From NCBI GenBank assembly GCA_963835825.1, contig CAWIGZ010000010.1:1-64000 (forward strand): a stretch of DNA of 64,000 nucleotides, in the 5' to 3' direction. This DNA is from JADGRB01 sp963835825 (GTDB lineage: Bacteria > Myxococcota_A > Polyangia > Fen-1088). The position numbers were made by a program, and so were the translations under genes. Positions 28,807-38,695 of the stretch are shown here, piece after piece (positions within the stretch are counted from its first letter, which is position 1; each line of letters opens with the position of its first letter). A model generated the notes under the pieces. The model had not been told where the DNA came from. It searched no databases and worked only from the letters and a program-made list of their open reading frames with translations.

Positions 28807-31800
28807 ATGTTCAAGAAGGTCCTGGTCGCCAACCGCGGCGCGATCGCGCTGCGCATCTTCCGCACGCTCCGCCGGATGGGGATCGGCTCGGTGGCCGTGC
28901 ACTCGACCGCCGACGCGGGCGCGCTGTTCGTCGCCGCCGCCGACGAGGCGGTGGAGCTGGGCGGCGCGGCGCCGGCCGAGAGCTACCTCGACGCCGAGCG
29001 GATCTTCGACGCGGTGGCGCGCACCGGCGCCGAGGCGATCCATCCCGGCTACGGCTTTCTGGCCGAGAACCCCGCGCTGGCGGAGCGCTGCGAGCGGTCG
29101 GGGATCGTCTTCATCGGCCCGACCTCCGCGCAGATGCGGGCGTTCGGGTTGAAGCACACCGCGCGGGCGCTGGCGACGGAGGCCCGGCTGCCGCTGCTGC
29201 CGGGGACCGGCCTCCTCGCCGATCTCGCCGAGGCGCAGGCGGAGGCCGGCCGGATCGGCTTCCCGGTGATGCTCAAGAGCACCGCCGGCGGCGGCGGCAT
29301 CGGGATGCGCCGCTGCGCGAACGCGGAGGAATTGGGCGCGGCCTTCGATTCGGTGGTGCGGCTCGGCGCCGCGCACTTCAAGGACCGGGGCGTCTACCTC
29401 GAGAAGCTGGTCGATCCCGCCCGCCACGTGGAGGTGCAGATCTTCGGCGACGGCGCGGGCCGGGTCCTGGCGCTGGGCCAGCGCGACTGCTCGCTCCAGC
29501 GCCGCAACCAGAAGGTCGTCGAGGAGACGCCGCCGCCGGGGCTCTCCGACGAGACGCGGGCCGGGCTCGACGAGGCGGCCGTTCGCCTGGGCGCGGCCGC
29601 GCATTACCGCTCGGCCGGCACGGTGGAGTTCGTCCTCGATCCGCGCGACCAGCGCTTCTACTTCCTGGAGGTGAACACCCGCATCCAGGTCGAGCACGGC
29701 GTCACCGAGGAGGTGACCGGGCTCGATCTCATCGAGTGGATGGTGCGGGTGGCGGCGGGCGAGCCGCTGCCGCTCTCCGTCGCGCCCACCCCGCGCGGCG
29801 CCGCCATCCAGGCGCGGATCTACGCCGAGGATCCGGCGCGCGGGTTCCAGCCCAGCGCCGGCGTGCTCACCGAGGTGGCCTTCCCGTCGGCGGAATGGCT
29901 GCGCGTCGAGACCGGCGTCGACACCGGCAGCGAGGTCACCCCCTACTACGATCCGCTGCTGGCCAAGGTGATCGCGCGCGGCGCGACGCGCGCCGAGGCG
30001 CGGGCCCGGCTGGTCGAGGCGCTTGGACGCTGCCGGCTGGCGGGCGTCGAGACCAACCGCGCCTACCTGATCGAGGCGCTGGAGCTGCCCGATTTCGTCG
30101 CCGGCAACGTCCACACCGGGCTGCTGGCGTCGGTCGACCACCGGCCGGCCAGCATCGAGGTGGTCGAAGGGGGCGCGCAGACCACGGTGCAGGACTGGCC
30201 GGGACGCCTCGGGCTGTGGCACGTCGGCGTTCCGCCGTCGGGGCCGATGGACGCGCTGTCGTTTCGCCTCGCCAACCGGCTGGTGGGGAACGCGGAAGGG
30301 GCGGCCGCCCTCGAGTGCACGGCGGTCGGACCGACGCTGCGCTTTCACGGGGCGGCGGTGGTGGCGCTGACCGGGGCCGACATGGACGCCACGCTGGACG
30401 GCGCACCGATGGAGCGGTTTCGGGCGGTGGAGATTCCGGCCGGCGCGTTGCTTCGCATGGGCCCCGTGGGCGGCCCCGGCAGCCGCGCCACCCTGGCGAT
30501 CCGCGGCGGCCTCGACGTGCCGGCCTATCTCGGCAGCCGCGCCACGTTCACGCTGGGCCTCTTCGGCGGCCACGGTGGACGCGCGCTGCAGCCGGGCGAC
30601 GTGTTGCACCCCGCAGATCCGTCCGCGGCTGTTGCGACGGCCGCACCATCGACGGCTCCGCTTCCGGCCGCGCTCATCCCCGCCCTGACCGAGGCCTGGG
30701 AGATCGCGGTCATGCCCGGCCCCCACGCGGCGCCCGATTTCTTCGTCGAGGAGGACATCGCCGCGCTCTACGCGACCGGCTGGCGCGTGCACCACAACTC
30801 CAGCCGCACGGGCGTGCGCCTCATCGGGCCGAAGCCCCGCTGGGCGCGCACCGACGGCGGCGAGGCGGGCCTGCACCCGTCGAACATTCACGACAACGCC
30901 TACGCCATCGGCACCATCGACTTCACCGGCGACATGCCGATTCTGCTGGGCCCGGACGGGCCCAGCCTGGGCGGCTTCGTCTGTCCCGCCACCATCATCG
31001 AGGCCGAGCTCTGGAAGATGGGGCAGCTCAAGGCGGGCGACGTGGTCCGCTTCGTCCCCGTCTCTCTCGACGAGGCGCGCCGGCGATGGCGCGCGCAGAT
31101 GCAGGCGATCGAGACGCTCTCGGCGCCCGCGTCGGTTCCGTCGGCGCCGGCGGCGAAACGTGCGATGCTGGTCGCGGCCGGCTCGCCCGTGCTGTCGACC
31201 GCCGCTGCCCGCGGCGATCGGCCGGCGGTGGTCATCCGGCAGGACGGCGACGCCAATCTGTTGATCGAGTACGGGCCGCCGGTGCTGGATCTGGCGCTGC
31301 GTTTCCGGGTCCACGCGCTGCAGGAGGCGCTGGCGGCCCGGAGGCGCGCGGGCAAGCTGGCCGGCGTCGTCGATCTGACGCCCGGCATCCGCTCGCTGCA
31401 GATCCACTACGACGATCGCCGGCTGCCCCGCGAGCGGCTGCTGGCGCTCCTCGAAGAGGTCGAAGCCGCGCTCCCCGCCACCGACGAGATCGAGGTCGCC
31501 TCGCGCATCGTTCATCTCCCTCTGTCGTGGGACGATCCCGCCACCCAGCTGGCCATCCGCAAGTACACCCAGTCGGTGCGCCCCGACGCCCCCTGGTGTC
31601 CCAGCAACATCGAGTTCATCCGCCGCATCAACGGCCTCGACAGCGTCGAGGACGTCCGGCGCATCGTTCACGAGGCCAGCTACCTGGTCCTCGGGCTGGG
31701 CGACGTCTACCTCGGCGCGCCGGTGGCGACGCCGCTCGATCCGCGCCACCGGCTGGTGACGACCAAGTACAACCCCGCCCGCACCTGGACGCCCGAGAAC

Positions 31801-32454
31801 GCCGTTGGAATCGGCGGCGCCTACCTCTGCGTCTACGGAATGGAGGGCCCCGGCGGCTACCAGTTCGTGGGACGGACCTGCCAGATGTGGAACCGCTTCC
31901 ACGAGACGGCGGCGTTTCCCGGCGCCAACCGCTGGCTGCTGCGCTTCTTCGATCAGATCCGCTTCACCCCGATCGGCGAGCGCGAGCTGCTGGCGTTCCG
32001 GGCGGCCTTCCCGCGCGGCAACGTCGCCCTCCAGATCGAAGAGACCACCTTCCGGTTCGCCGAGTACCGAGCGTTTCTCGACCAGAACCGGACGTCGATC
32101 GAAGCGTTTCGCGTCAAGCAGCGGGCGGCCTTCGCCGAGGAGCGGGCCCGCTGGGCCTCGTTGCCGCCGCCGCCCGACCAGCCGGATCCGCCGGCCGACG
32201 CCGCGGGGGAGGGGGAGGCACTCCCGCCGGACGTCGTCGCCGTCCGGGCCGCGATCACCGGCAGCGTCTGGGAGATCGCGGTTGCGCCGGGCGCGCACGT
32301 GGCGGCGGGCGAGCGCTTGCTCGTCCTCGAGACGATGAAGATGGAGACGCCGGTGGTGGCGCCCGTCGCCGGGACGATCACGACGCTCTGCTGCGCGCGG
32401 GGCGCGCTGGTCCGCGCCGGGCAGACGGTCATGGGTTTGCTCCCCGATGCATGA
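28807..32454 (+). CDS. Biotin-dependent guanidine/urea carboxylase
   Basis: One intact frame of 1215 residues. Residues 1-450 are a biotin carboxylase (KSTAGGGGIGM ATP-grasp loop, EVNTRIQVEHGVTE, PYYDPLLAKVIARG). Residues about 455-770 are the KipA-like half of the carboxyltransferase (VQDWPGRLGLWHVGVPPSGP, HPSNIHDNAYAIGTIDFTGD) and about 790-1080 the KipI-like half. The C-terminal biotin carrier domain has ETMKMET with biotinyl Lys1178. It carboxylates urea to allophanate, or guanidine to carboxyguanidine, using bicarbonate and ATP. The adjacent DUF1989 pair favours guanidine as the physiological substrate. The matching allophanate hydrolase lies 25 kb away at 57787. It starts four bases after the deiminase stop. 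Confidence 0.93.
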   Translation: MFKKVLVANRGAIALRIFRTLRRMGIGSVAVHSTADAGALFVAAADEAVELGGAAPAESYLDAERIFDAVARTGAEAIHPGYGFLAENPALAERCERSGIVFIGPTSAQMRAFGLKHTARALATEARLPLLPGTGLLADLAEAQAEAGRIGFPVMLKSTAGGGGIGMRRCANAEELGAAFDSVVRLGAAHFKDRGVYLEKLVDPARHVEVQIFGDGAGRVLALGQRDCSLQRRNQKVVEETPPPGLSDETRAGLDEAAVRLGAAAHYRSAGTVEFVLDPRDQRFYFLEVNTRIQVEHGVTEEVTGLDLIEWMVRVAAGEPLPLSVAPTPRGAAIQARIYAEDPARGFQPSAGVLTEVAFPSAEWLRVETGVDTGSEVTPYYDPLLAKVIARGATRAEARARLVEALGRCRLAGVETNRAYLIEALELPDFVAGNVHTGLLASVDHRPASIEVVEGGAQTTVQDWPGRLGLWHVGVPPSGPMDALSFRLANRLVGNAEGAAALECTAVGPTLRFHGAAVVALTGADMDATLDGAPMERFRAVEIPAGALLRMGPVGGPGSRATLAIRGGLDVPAYLGSRATFTLGLFGGHGGRALQPGDVLHPADPSAAVATAAPSTAPLPAALIPALTEAWEIAVMPGPHAAPDFFVEEDIAALYATGWRVHHNSSRTGVRLIGPKPRWARTDGGEAGLHPSNIHDNAYAIGTIDFTGDMPILLGPDGPSLGGFVCPATIIEAELWKMGQLKAGDVVRFVPVSLDEARRRWRAQMQAIETLSAPASVPSAPAAKRAMLVAAGSPVLSTAAARGDRPAVVIRQDGDANLLIEYGPPVLDLALRFRVHALQEALAARRRAGKLAGVVDLTPGIRSLQIHYDDRRLPRERLLALLEEVEAALPATDEIEVASRIVHLPLSWDDPATQLAIRKYTQSVRPDAPWCPSNIEFIRRINGLDSVEDVRRIVHEASYLVLGLGDVYLGAPVATPLDPRHRLVTTKYNPARTWTPENAVGIGGAYLCVYGMEGPGGYQFVGRTCQMWNRFHETAAFPGANRWLLRFFDQIRFTPIGERELLAFRAAFPRGNVALQIEETTFRFAEYRAFLDQNRTSIEAFRVKQRAAFAEERARWASLPPPPDQPDPPADAAGEGEALPPDVVAVRAAITGSVWEIAVAPGAHVAAGERLLVLETMKMETPVVAPVAGTITTLCCARGALVRAGQTVMGLLPDA

Positions 32455-32515
32455 TCGGACCGATCGGGTGTCGCGCCTATCGTTGACCCCAGAAACCGTG
32501 TGCTACTGTTCTGGC

Positions 32516-32788
32516 GTGAGGATCGTCACCAGCCTGCTCGTTGCCTGCGCGGCCATCGCGCTGGCGCTGGCCTGTGTGACCTTCGATCCCCTGGCTTCTG
32601 GTTTCTCGGTCGACGATCGCAATGACGACGCCACGCTGTCGCTCGACTTCTCGGTCGTCCTGCCGGAGACGCAGCTCGAGCCGTTGCTCGTACCGTCGAT
32701 CAGCGGGCCGGTGTTCTTCGATCACCGTCCGCCCATCTCGCGTCTGATCACGGCCGAGGTCTTCCGGCCGCCTCGCGTCCGGGCCTAG
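32516..32788 (+). CDS. Small secreted protein between the carboxylase and efflux genes
   Basis: A GTG at 32516 opens a 90-residue frame with a signal-peptide-like N-terminus (VRIVTSLLVACAAIALALAC). The Cys could be a lipobox. The rest is acidic and Pro-rich (DDRNDDATLSLDFSVVLPE, SISGPVFFDHRPPISR). A TTGACC and a TACTGT lie 15 bases apart just upstream and may be its promoter. The position before czcC-type genes, plus acidic and His residues, fits a metal-related periplasmic protein, but this is speculation. No family is recognised. Confidence 0.5.
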   Translation: MRIVTSLLVACAAIALALACVTFDPLASGFSVDDRNDDATLSLDFSVVLPETQLEPLLVPSISGPVFFDHRPPISRLITAEVFRPPRVRA

Positions 32789-32932
32789 TCCCCAGTCAGT
32801 CTGGCGGTGTCGTCCGTCGGCGCTCGTCGCGTCGCGATGCGAAGCGACGCCGTGGGCGGATGCCCGGTGGCGGTCGCGTGTCGGCCCGCCGGGGCGGCCG
32901 CCGATCCGCAATCTCAGCGAGGAGACAGGTTC

Positions 32933-34201
32933 ATGCATCTGCTACGGAAGAGCTTTGGATTCGTCACGTGTTCGTTGTTGTTGGCGGCCTCCGCGCCGCC
33001 CGTCGCCGCCGCCGGCCCGGCGACGCCGAAGAGCGTCGGCGCGCCGCTGACCCTGGCCGAGGCGCTCGCCCGCGCGGAGGCCGCCAGCCCGTTGGTTCGG
33101 CGCGCGCGCGCCGAGCGGCAGGCGGTCGCGGCGCGGGAGGTCGGCGCGTCGCTCCTGCTGCCCAGCAACCCGATCGTGTCGGGCGCCGTGGGGCCGCGGC
33201 GCGACCCCTCAGGAAATGGGCTCGAATATCTGCTGCACGCCGAGCAGACGATCGAGATCGGGGGCCAGCGCTCGGCGCGCCGGGCGCTGGTCAGCCGCGC
33301 GCTGCGCACGGCGGAGCTGCGGGAGCAGGTGGCGCGCGCCGAGACGGTGGCGCGCGTGCGGGCGGCCTACGTCGGGGCGCAGCTGGCGCGGGCGCGGGTC
33401 GAGACGGAGGGGGCGCGCGAGGCGCTGGTCGCCAAGCTGCTCGACGCCGTCGAGAACCGGGTGCAGGGCGGAGCCTCGTCGGACGTCGATCTGGAGCTCG
33501 CCCGCCTCGAGCACGGGATCGCCCGGCGGGCGCGGGCCGACGCGGCGCTGGCGGCGACCGACGCGCTGGCCCGGTTGCGCCTCCTCGTCGGCCTGCCGGC
33601 GGCCCGGCCGATCACGCTCGAGGCGGCGATCGTCGCGCCGACCTCGCGCGGGGCCGACCTGCCGGCGCTGATCGCCCGGGCCGAGAGCCATCGCGCCGAG
33701 CTGGCCGTCATCGGCGCCGGGCAAGAGGAGCTCGACGCCGAGATCGTCCGCCTCCGGCGCGAGGCGATCCCCAGCCCCACGGTGTTCGTCGACCTCGAGC
33801 GCGATCTGCCGGGACAGGTCTACCTGGGCGCCGGGCTGGCGGTGCCGCTGCCGGTGTGGCGGCGCCAGCAGGGGGAGCTGGCGGTGGCGCGGGCCGAGCG
33901 TTCCCGGTTGGACGAGGAGCTGGCGCTGGCCGGGCGAGACGTGGCCCTCGAGGTGGAGCGCGCCTTCGAGGCCGAGCGCGCGCAGCAGCAGATGGCCGAG
34001 CAGCTCGACCGCGAGGTGTTGCCGTCGGCGGAGCGGGCGGTGACGTTGATGACCGAAGGATGGCGGGCCGGGAAGTTCGATCTGTTCCGGCTGCTGCAGA
34101 CCTCGCGCGACGCCAGCGAGGCGCGCCGGCTCTACCTCGAGACACTGGGACGGCTGTGGGACGCCGCGATCGACCTCGACCGCGCGGTAGGTGCAGAATG
34201 A
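32933..34201 (+). CDS. TolC-family outer-membrane efflux protein (CzcC-like)
   Basis: A 422-residue protein with a signal peptide (CSLLLAASAPPVAAA) and the repeated long helices of TolC/CzcC channels: LTLAEALARAEAASPLVRRAR, VENRVQGGASSDVDLELAR and the C-terminal half VLPSAERAVTLMTEGWRAGKFD. ATG 32933 follows a GAGGAG site. It would be the outer-membrane duct of the tripartite pump encoded by the next two genes, which it overlaps by ATGA. The reading frame is intact. Confidence 0.88.
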   Translation: MHLLRKSFGFVTCSLLLAASAPPVAAAGPATPKSVGAPLTLAEALARAEAASPLVRRARAERQAVAAREVGASLLLPSNPIVSGAVGPRRDPSGNGLEYLLHAEQTIEIGGQRSARRALVSRALRTAELREQVARAETVARVRAAYVGAQLARARVETEGAREALVAKLLDAVENRVQGGASSDVDLELARLEHGIARRARADAALAATDALARLRLLVGLPAARPITLEAAIVAPTSRGADLPALIARAESHRAELAVIGAGQEELDAEIVRLRREAIPSPTVFVDLERDLPGQVYLGAGLAVPLPVWRRQQGELAVARAERSRLDEELALAGRDVALEVERAFEAERAQQQMAEQLDREVLPSAERAVTLMTEGWRAGKFDLFRLLQTSRDASEARRLYLETLGRLWDAAIDLDRAVGAE

Positions 34202-35371
34202 CGACCGGAACGAAGCTCCTCATCGGTGTCGTCGGCGGCGGGTGCCTGCTGGTGGGCCTGCTCATCGGGCGCGATCGCTCGCGCGGGCTGGCCGATGCCG
34301 CGGTGGTCGAGACGCCGGTCGCCTCCGCGCCGCGCCCGCTCGAGCTGGCGGCTCGGTCGCGGGACGAAGAACCCGATCAAGGTGGCGCCGGCCGCGCTGG
34401 CGCGCATCGCCGGCGACGTGCGGGTGGTCGGCACCGTGGCGTTCCACGAGGACCACTACGCCGTGGTCGGCCCGCTGGTGGCCGGACGGATCTCCCGGCT
34501 GGTGGCGGGGGTGGGCGATCTGGTCCACCGCGGCGAGATCCTGGCCGAGATCGAGAGCGCCGAGGTGGGGCAGGCCCGCGCCGATCTGGTCGCCGCCAGG
34601 GCGCGCTACGCGGCGGCCGACGCCAATCTGCGCCGCGAGACCGAGCTGGCCGACAAGCGGATCTCCTCGGAGCGCGAGCGCGAGCTGGCGCACGCCCAGT
34701 GGGTGACCGAGCAGGCCGGGATGCGCGCCGCGACCATGCGGCTGCGGGCGATCGGGCTTTCGTCCGGCGACATCGCCGGGGCCGAGCGCCACGATCTCGG
34801 GGGGCGGGTCCCCATCCGGGCGCCCATCGGGGGGACCGTCATCGAGCGAACGGTGACGCTGGGGCAGGCGGTCGAACGCGCCACCGACGCGTTCAAGATC
34901 GCCGACACCTCGCTGGTCTGGGTGACGCTCGATCTCTACGAGAAGGATCTCTCGCGCGTTCACGTCGGGCAGGCGGTGGAGATCTGGACGGAGTCGCGGC
35001 CGGGCGAGACCTTCCGCGGGAAGGTCGCCTTCATCGTCCCGGAGATCGATCAGGCCACCCGCACCGCCAAGGTCCGGCTGGAGTTCGCCAACCCCAAGGG
35101 GCTCCTCGAGGCGGGGCAGCTGGTGACGGCCCGGATCATCGCCGACGACCGGCGCGAGACGGCCGAGGTGCTGGCCGTTCCGCGCAGCGCCGTCGAGCAG
35201 GTCGAAGGCAAGACCGTCGTGTTCGTGCAGTCGGGCGAGGGCTTCGAGCGGCGAAACGTCCTGACCGGGACCTCCGGCGGCGCGCAGATCGAGATCCGCC
35301 AGGGACTCGCGCCCGGCGAGCGGGTCGCGGTCGAGGGGGCGTTTCTCCTCAAGAGTGAGCTGCTCCGATGA
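34198..35371 (+). CDS. Membrane-fusion (HlyD/CzcB-like) subunit of a metal efflux pump, one frameshift
   Basis: A short N-terminal membrane anchor (LLIGVVGGGCLLVGLLIG) is followed by lipoyl and alpha-hairpin domains (GPLVAGRISRLVAGVGDLV, ADLVAARARYAAADANLRRE), then RAPIGGTVIERTVTLGQAV and the beta-barrel part (EIWTESRPGETFRGKVAFI). The frame breaks near 34365 in a GACGAAGAACCC stretch, shortly after the anchor. CzcB-type adaptors link the RND pump to the outer-membrane channel. No clear metal-binding His cluster is visible. It overlaps both neighbours by four bases. Confidence 0.87.
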
Positions 35372-38300
35372 GCCTGGCGCGTATCGTCGAGCTCTCCGTC
35401 CGCCGGCGCGGGGTGGTGCTGGCGATCTGGGCGGCCGTGTTCGCGGCGGCCCTGGCGTCGATTCCGCGGCTGTCGATCGATGCCGTGCCCGACGTGACGA
35501 ACACGCAGGTCGCCATCCTCACCAGCGCGCCGGGGCTGTCGCCTCTGGAGGTGGAGCAGTACCTCACCTACCCGGTCGAGATGGCGATGAACGGCATCCC
35601 CGGGCTCGACGAGATCCGCTCGATCAGCCGGACCGCCGTCTCGGCGGTGACCGTCATCTTCAAAGACGGGACCGACGGCTGGCTCGCCCGGCAGATGGTG
35701 AGCGAGCGGATGGCGATCGCCGAGGCCGACATCCCCCCCGGCTACGGCCACCCCGAGCTCGGTCCGGTCTCCACCGGCCTCGGCGAGATCTACGAGTTCT
35801 ACCTGGTCTCGAAGAAGCACACGCCGATGGAGCTGCGCACGATGCTCGACTGGGACGTGTCGATCAAGCTGCGCTCGGTTCCCGGCGTCGTCGAGGTCAA
35901 CGGCATGGGGGGCGAGGCCAAGCAGTACCAGGTGGTGCTCGATCCCAAGCGGCTGGCCGGCTACCGCCTCTCGCTCAGTGACGTGCAGAGCATCCTCGAG
36001 CGCAACAACGCCGCGATGGGCGGCGGCTACATCGAGAAGAACGGGGAGTCGTTCTCCATCCGCGCCGATGCCCAGTTCCACAGCATCGAGGAGATCGAGA
36101 ACACCGTGGTGACCTCCGACGCCGACGGGACGCCGGTGCTGATCAAGAACCTGGGCACGGTCCGCATCGGCGCGGCGCTCCGCTTCGGCGCCGCGACAAA
36201 ATACGGCGAGGGCGAGATCGTCAAGGGGACGGTGATGATGCTGACCGGCGCCAACTCGCGCGACGTCGTGCGCGGGGTCAAGGACAAGCTGGCGGAGATC
36301 CAGCGCGAGCTGCCGGCGGGGGTGCGAGATCCGCTCCTACTACGACCGCGCCGAGTTCATCGGCCGCATGCTCAGGACCGTCGGCATCAACCTGGCGGAG
36401 GGGGCGCTCCTGGTGGCGGTGGTCCTCTTCTTCACGCTGGGGAGCTTCCGCGGCGCGCTGATCGCCGCGCTGGCCATTCCGCTGGCCATGGGGATCGCGC
36501 TCATCGGCATGGTCCAGCTGGGGATCACCGGGAACCTGATGTCGCTGGGGGCGATCGACTTCGGCCTCCTGGTCGACGGGGCGATCGTGATGCTGGAGGT
36601 GGCGCTGATCGAGATCGCGGTCCGGCGGGCCCGGAGCCGCGAGGACGTCTCTTACCTGGTGGCCCAGGCGATGGGAAAGGCGGCGCGCCCGGTCGTCTTC
36701 TCGCTGCTCATCATCCTGCTCGTCTATCTGCCGCTCATGGCGCTCGAGGGGGTGGAGGGGCGGATGTTCAAGCCGATGGCGGTCACCGTCGCGCTCGCGC
36801 TCGGCGGCGCGCTGCTGTTTTCGCTGACCGCGTTCCCGGCGCTCGCCGCCACGGTGCTCGGCCCGGTGAAGGCGCACGGCAAGTACGACGGCCTGTTCGG
36901 CCGGGCGCGGCGCCGCTACGAGCGGCTGCTCGATCGGCTGTTGCCGCGCCCGAAGCTGGTGCTGGCGGTGGCGGCGACGGCGCTCATCGGGACGGCCCTG
37001 GTGGCCACGACGCTGGGCGCGGAGTTCGTTCCCCGGCTCGACGAGGGGGAGCTGTCGCTCGACGTCAGACGGCTCCCCTCGATCTCGATCACCGAGGCCC
37101 AGCGCCTGGGCCTGCAGGTCGAGGACGTGCTCGCCCGCATTCCGGAGGTCAAATCGATCGTCACCCTGACGGGGCGCTCGGAGGTGGCGACCGATCCGGT
37201 TGGGCCCGACGAGATCGGAGGTGAACGTCAAGCTGCTCCCCAAGGACGAGTGGACCAGCGCCCACGACCTCGACGGTCTGGGGGAGGTGATCAAGCGGCG
37301 GGTCGAGGCCGAGGTCCCCGCGACGTTCGTGTCGGTGTCGCAGCCGATCGAGGATCGCGTGAACCAGCTCCTGGCCGGCTCGCGCGCCGACGTGGTGATC
37401 AAGCTGTTCGGGCCGGATCTGGGCGTGCTCAAGAAGACGGCCGACGAGATCGGCAAGGTGGTGCGCGACGTCCCGGGGCGGGGCGACTGGCGGGTTCAAC
37501 GCGTGCTCGGTCTGCCGATGCTGGAGGTCACGCCCGACCGGCAGCGGCTGGCCCGCTACGGGATGAGCGCCGATCGGGTGCTGGAGGTGGTCGAGGCGTC
37601 GCGGGTCGGCCGCTTCGCGGGGAAGATCTTCGAGGGGTCGCGCCGCTTCGATCTCATGTTGCTGCTGCCGCCGGCCACGCTCACGCCCGAGGCGTTCGGC
37701 GAGCTGCTGGTCGGGTCCTCGACCGGACACCTGGTGCCGCTCGCTTCGGTGGCGACGATTCGCGAGACGGAAGGGCCGGCGGTCATCAACCGCGAGTCGC
37801 TGCAGCGCCGGGTCCTGGTCGAGGTCAACGTTCGCGGTCGCGATCTGGTCAGCTTCGTCAACGAAGCGCGCGCCCGGGTCGCGAAGGCGGTGACGCTGCC
37901 CGAGGGGGTCACGATGGAGTGGGGCGGGCAGTTCGAGAACTTCACCCGCGCCAGCCAGCGGCTCGGCTACGTGGCCCCCATCGCCCTGGCCGTCATCTTC
38001 GCCATGCTGTTCCTGATGTTCGGCGATCTCCGCTACGCGGTGGCGGTGTTCGTCAACGTGCCGCTGGCGCTGGTGGGCGGGGTGCTGGCGCTGTCGCTGC
38101 GGGGACTGCCGTTCTCGATCCCGGCGGCGGTCGGCTTCATCGCCGTGGCGGGGGTCGCCGTGTTGAACGGCGTGGTGATGGCCGGTGAGCTCGCCCGCCG
38201 CTTCACCCAGTCGGCGAGCGACGCGGCCACCGAGATTCGGGCCGCGGCGGGAACGGTCTTTCGTCCGGTCGTCACCACCGCCCTGGTCGCGGCGCTGGGC

Positions 38301-38462
38301 TTCATCCCGATGGCGATCTCGACCCACGCGGGCGCCGAGGTCCAGCGCCCGCTGGCCACGGTGGTCATCGGCGGGATCATTTCGTCGACGATCCTCGGCC
38401 TCATCGTCTTGCCGGTGATGCTCCGCTTGCTGGTCGGATCGCGCCCGGAGCAGCAGCCGTAG
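35368..38462 (+). CDS. Heavy-metal RND efflux pump (CzcA/CusA-like), two frameshifts
   Basis: The three segments join into one HME-type RND transporter of about 1030 residues. Breaks are near 36328 and 37215. The decisive motif is DFGLLVDGAIVMLE in transmembrane helix 4, which matches the CzcA proton-relay spacing (Asp, Asp six later, Glu thirteen later) of divalent-cation exporters. Other marks are DAVPDVTNTQVAI, PGVVEVNGMGGEAKQY and the late helices (FSIPAAVGFIAVAGVAVLNG). It would export Zn, Co, Ni or similar ions. With a nickel enzyme (urease) nearby, nickel homeostasis is a reasonable guess, but not shown. Confidence 0.9.
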
Positions 38463-38695
38463 AGCGCTCTATTTACGCGAATCCCCCGTGAAAAGAGGGG
38501 CGCCGTCGATGTTACGAAAGTCTGGTTCCGACGAAATCAGCCATTAACACCGGTTCGATATGGTCGGCCTTGAAGTCGAATCGAGGAAAGTCGAATTCGA
38601 GGTCGGCCGGTCCTGAGCGTGATCGCCCGGGCTGACCCGAGATGTTCGCCCGGAAGGGGTCCGGGCGGCGTCAACGCCACAGCTGCGATCACGCG
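38463..38695. other. Intergenic region before the porin-urt operon, with a perfect 8-bp dyad
   Basis: At 38647-38667, CGCCCGGA and TCCGGGCG flank AGGGG, a strong hairpin 29 bp before the porin ATG. A weaker CCCC/GGGG stem near 38485-38500 may end the efflux operon. No clear sigma-54 promoter (GG-N10-GC) is seen, although nitrogen control would be expected. Confidence 0.45.

Noticed and set aside
28123..32298. Very long minus-strand open frame opposite the carboxylase (1391 codons)
   Set aside because: It is a GC-bias shadow: Arg/Gly/Ala/Asp-rich composition, no domain, while the plus strand encodes a complete carboxylase.
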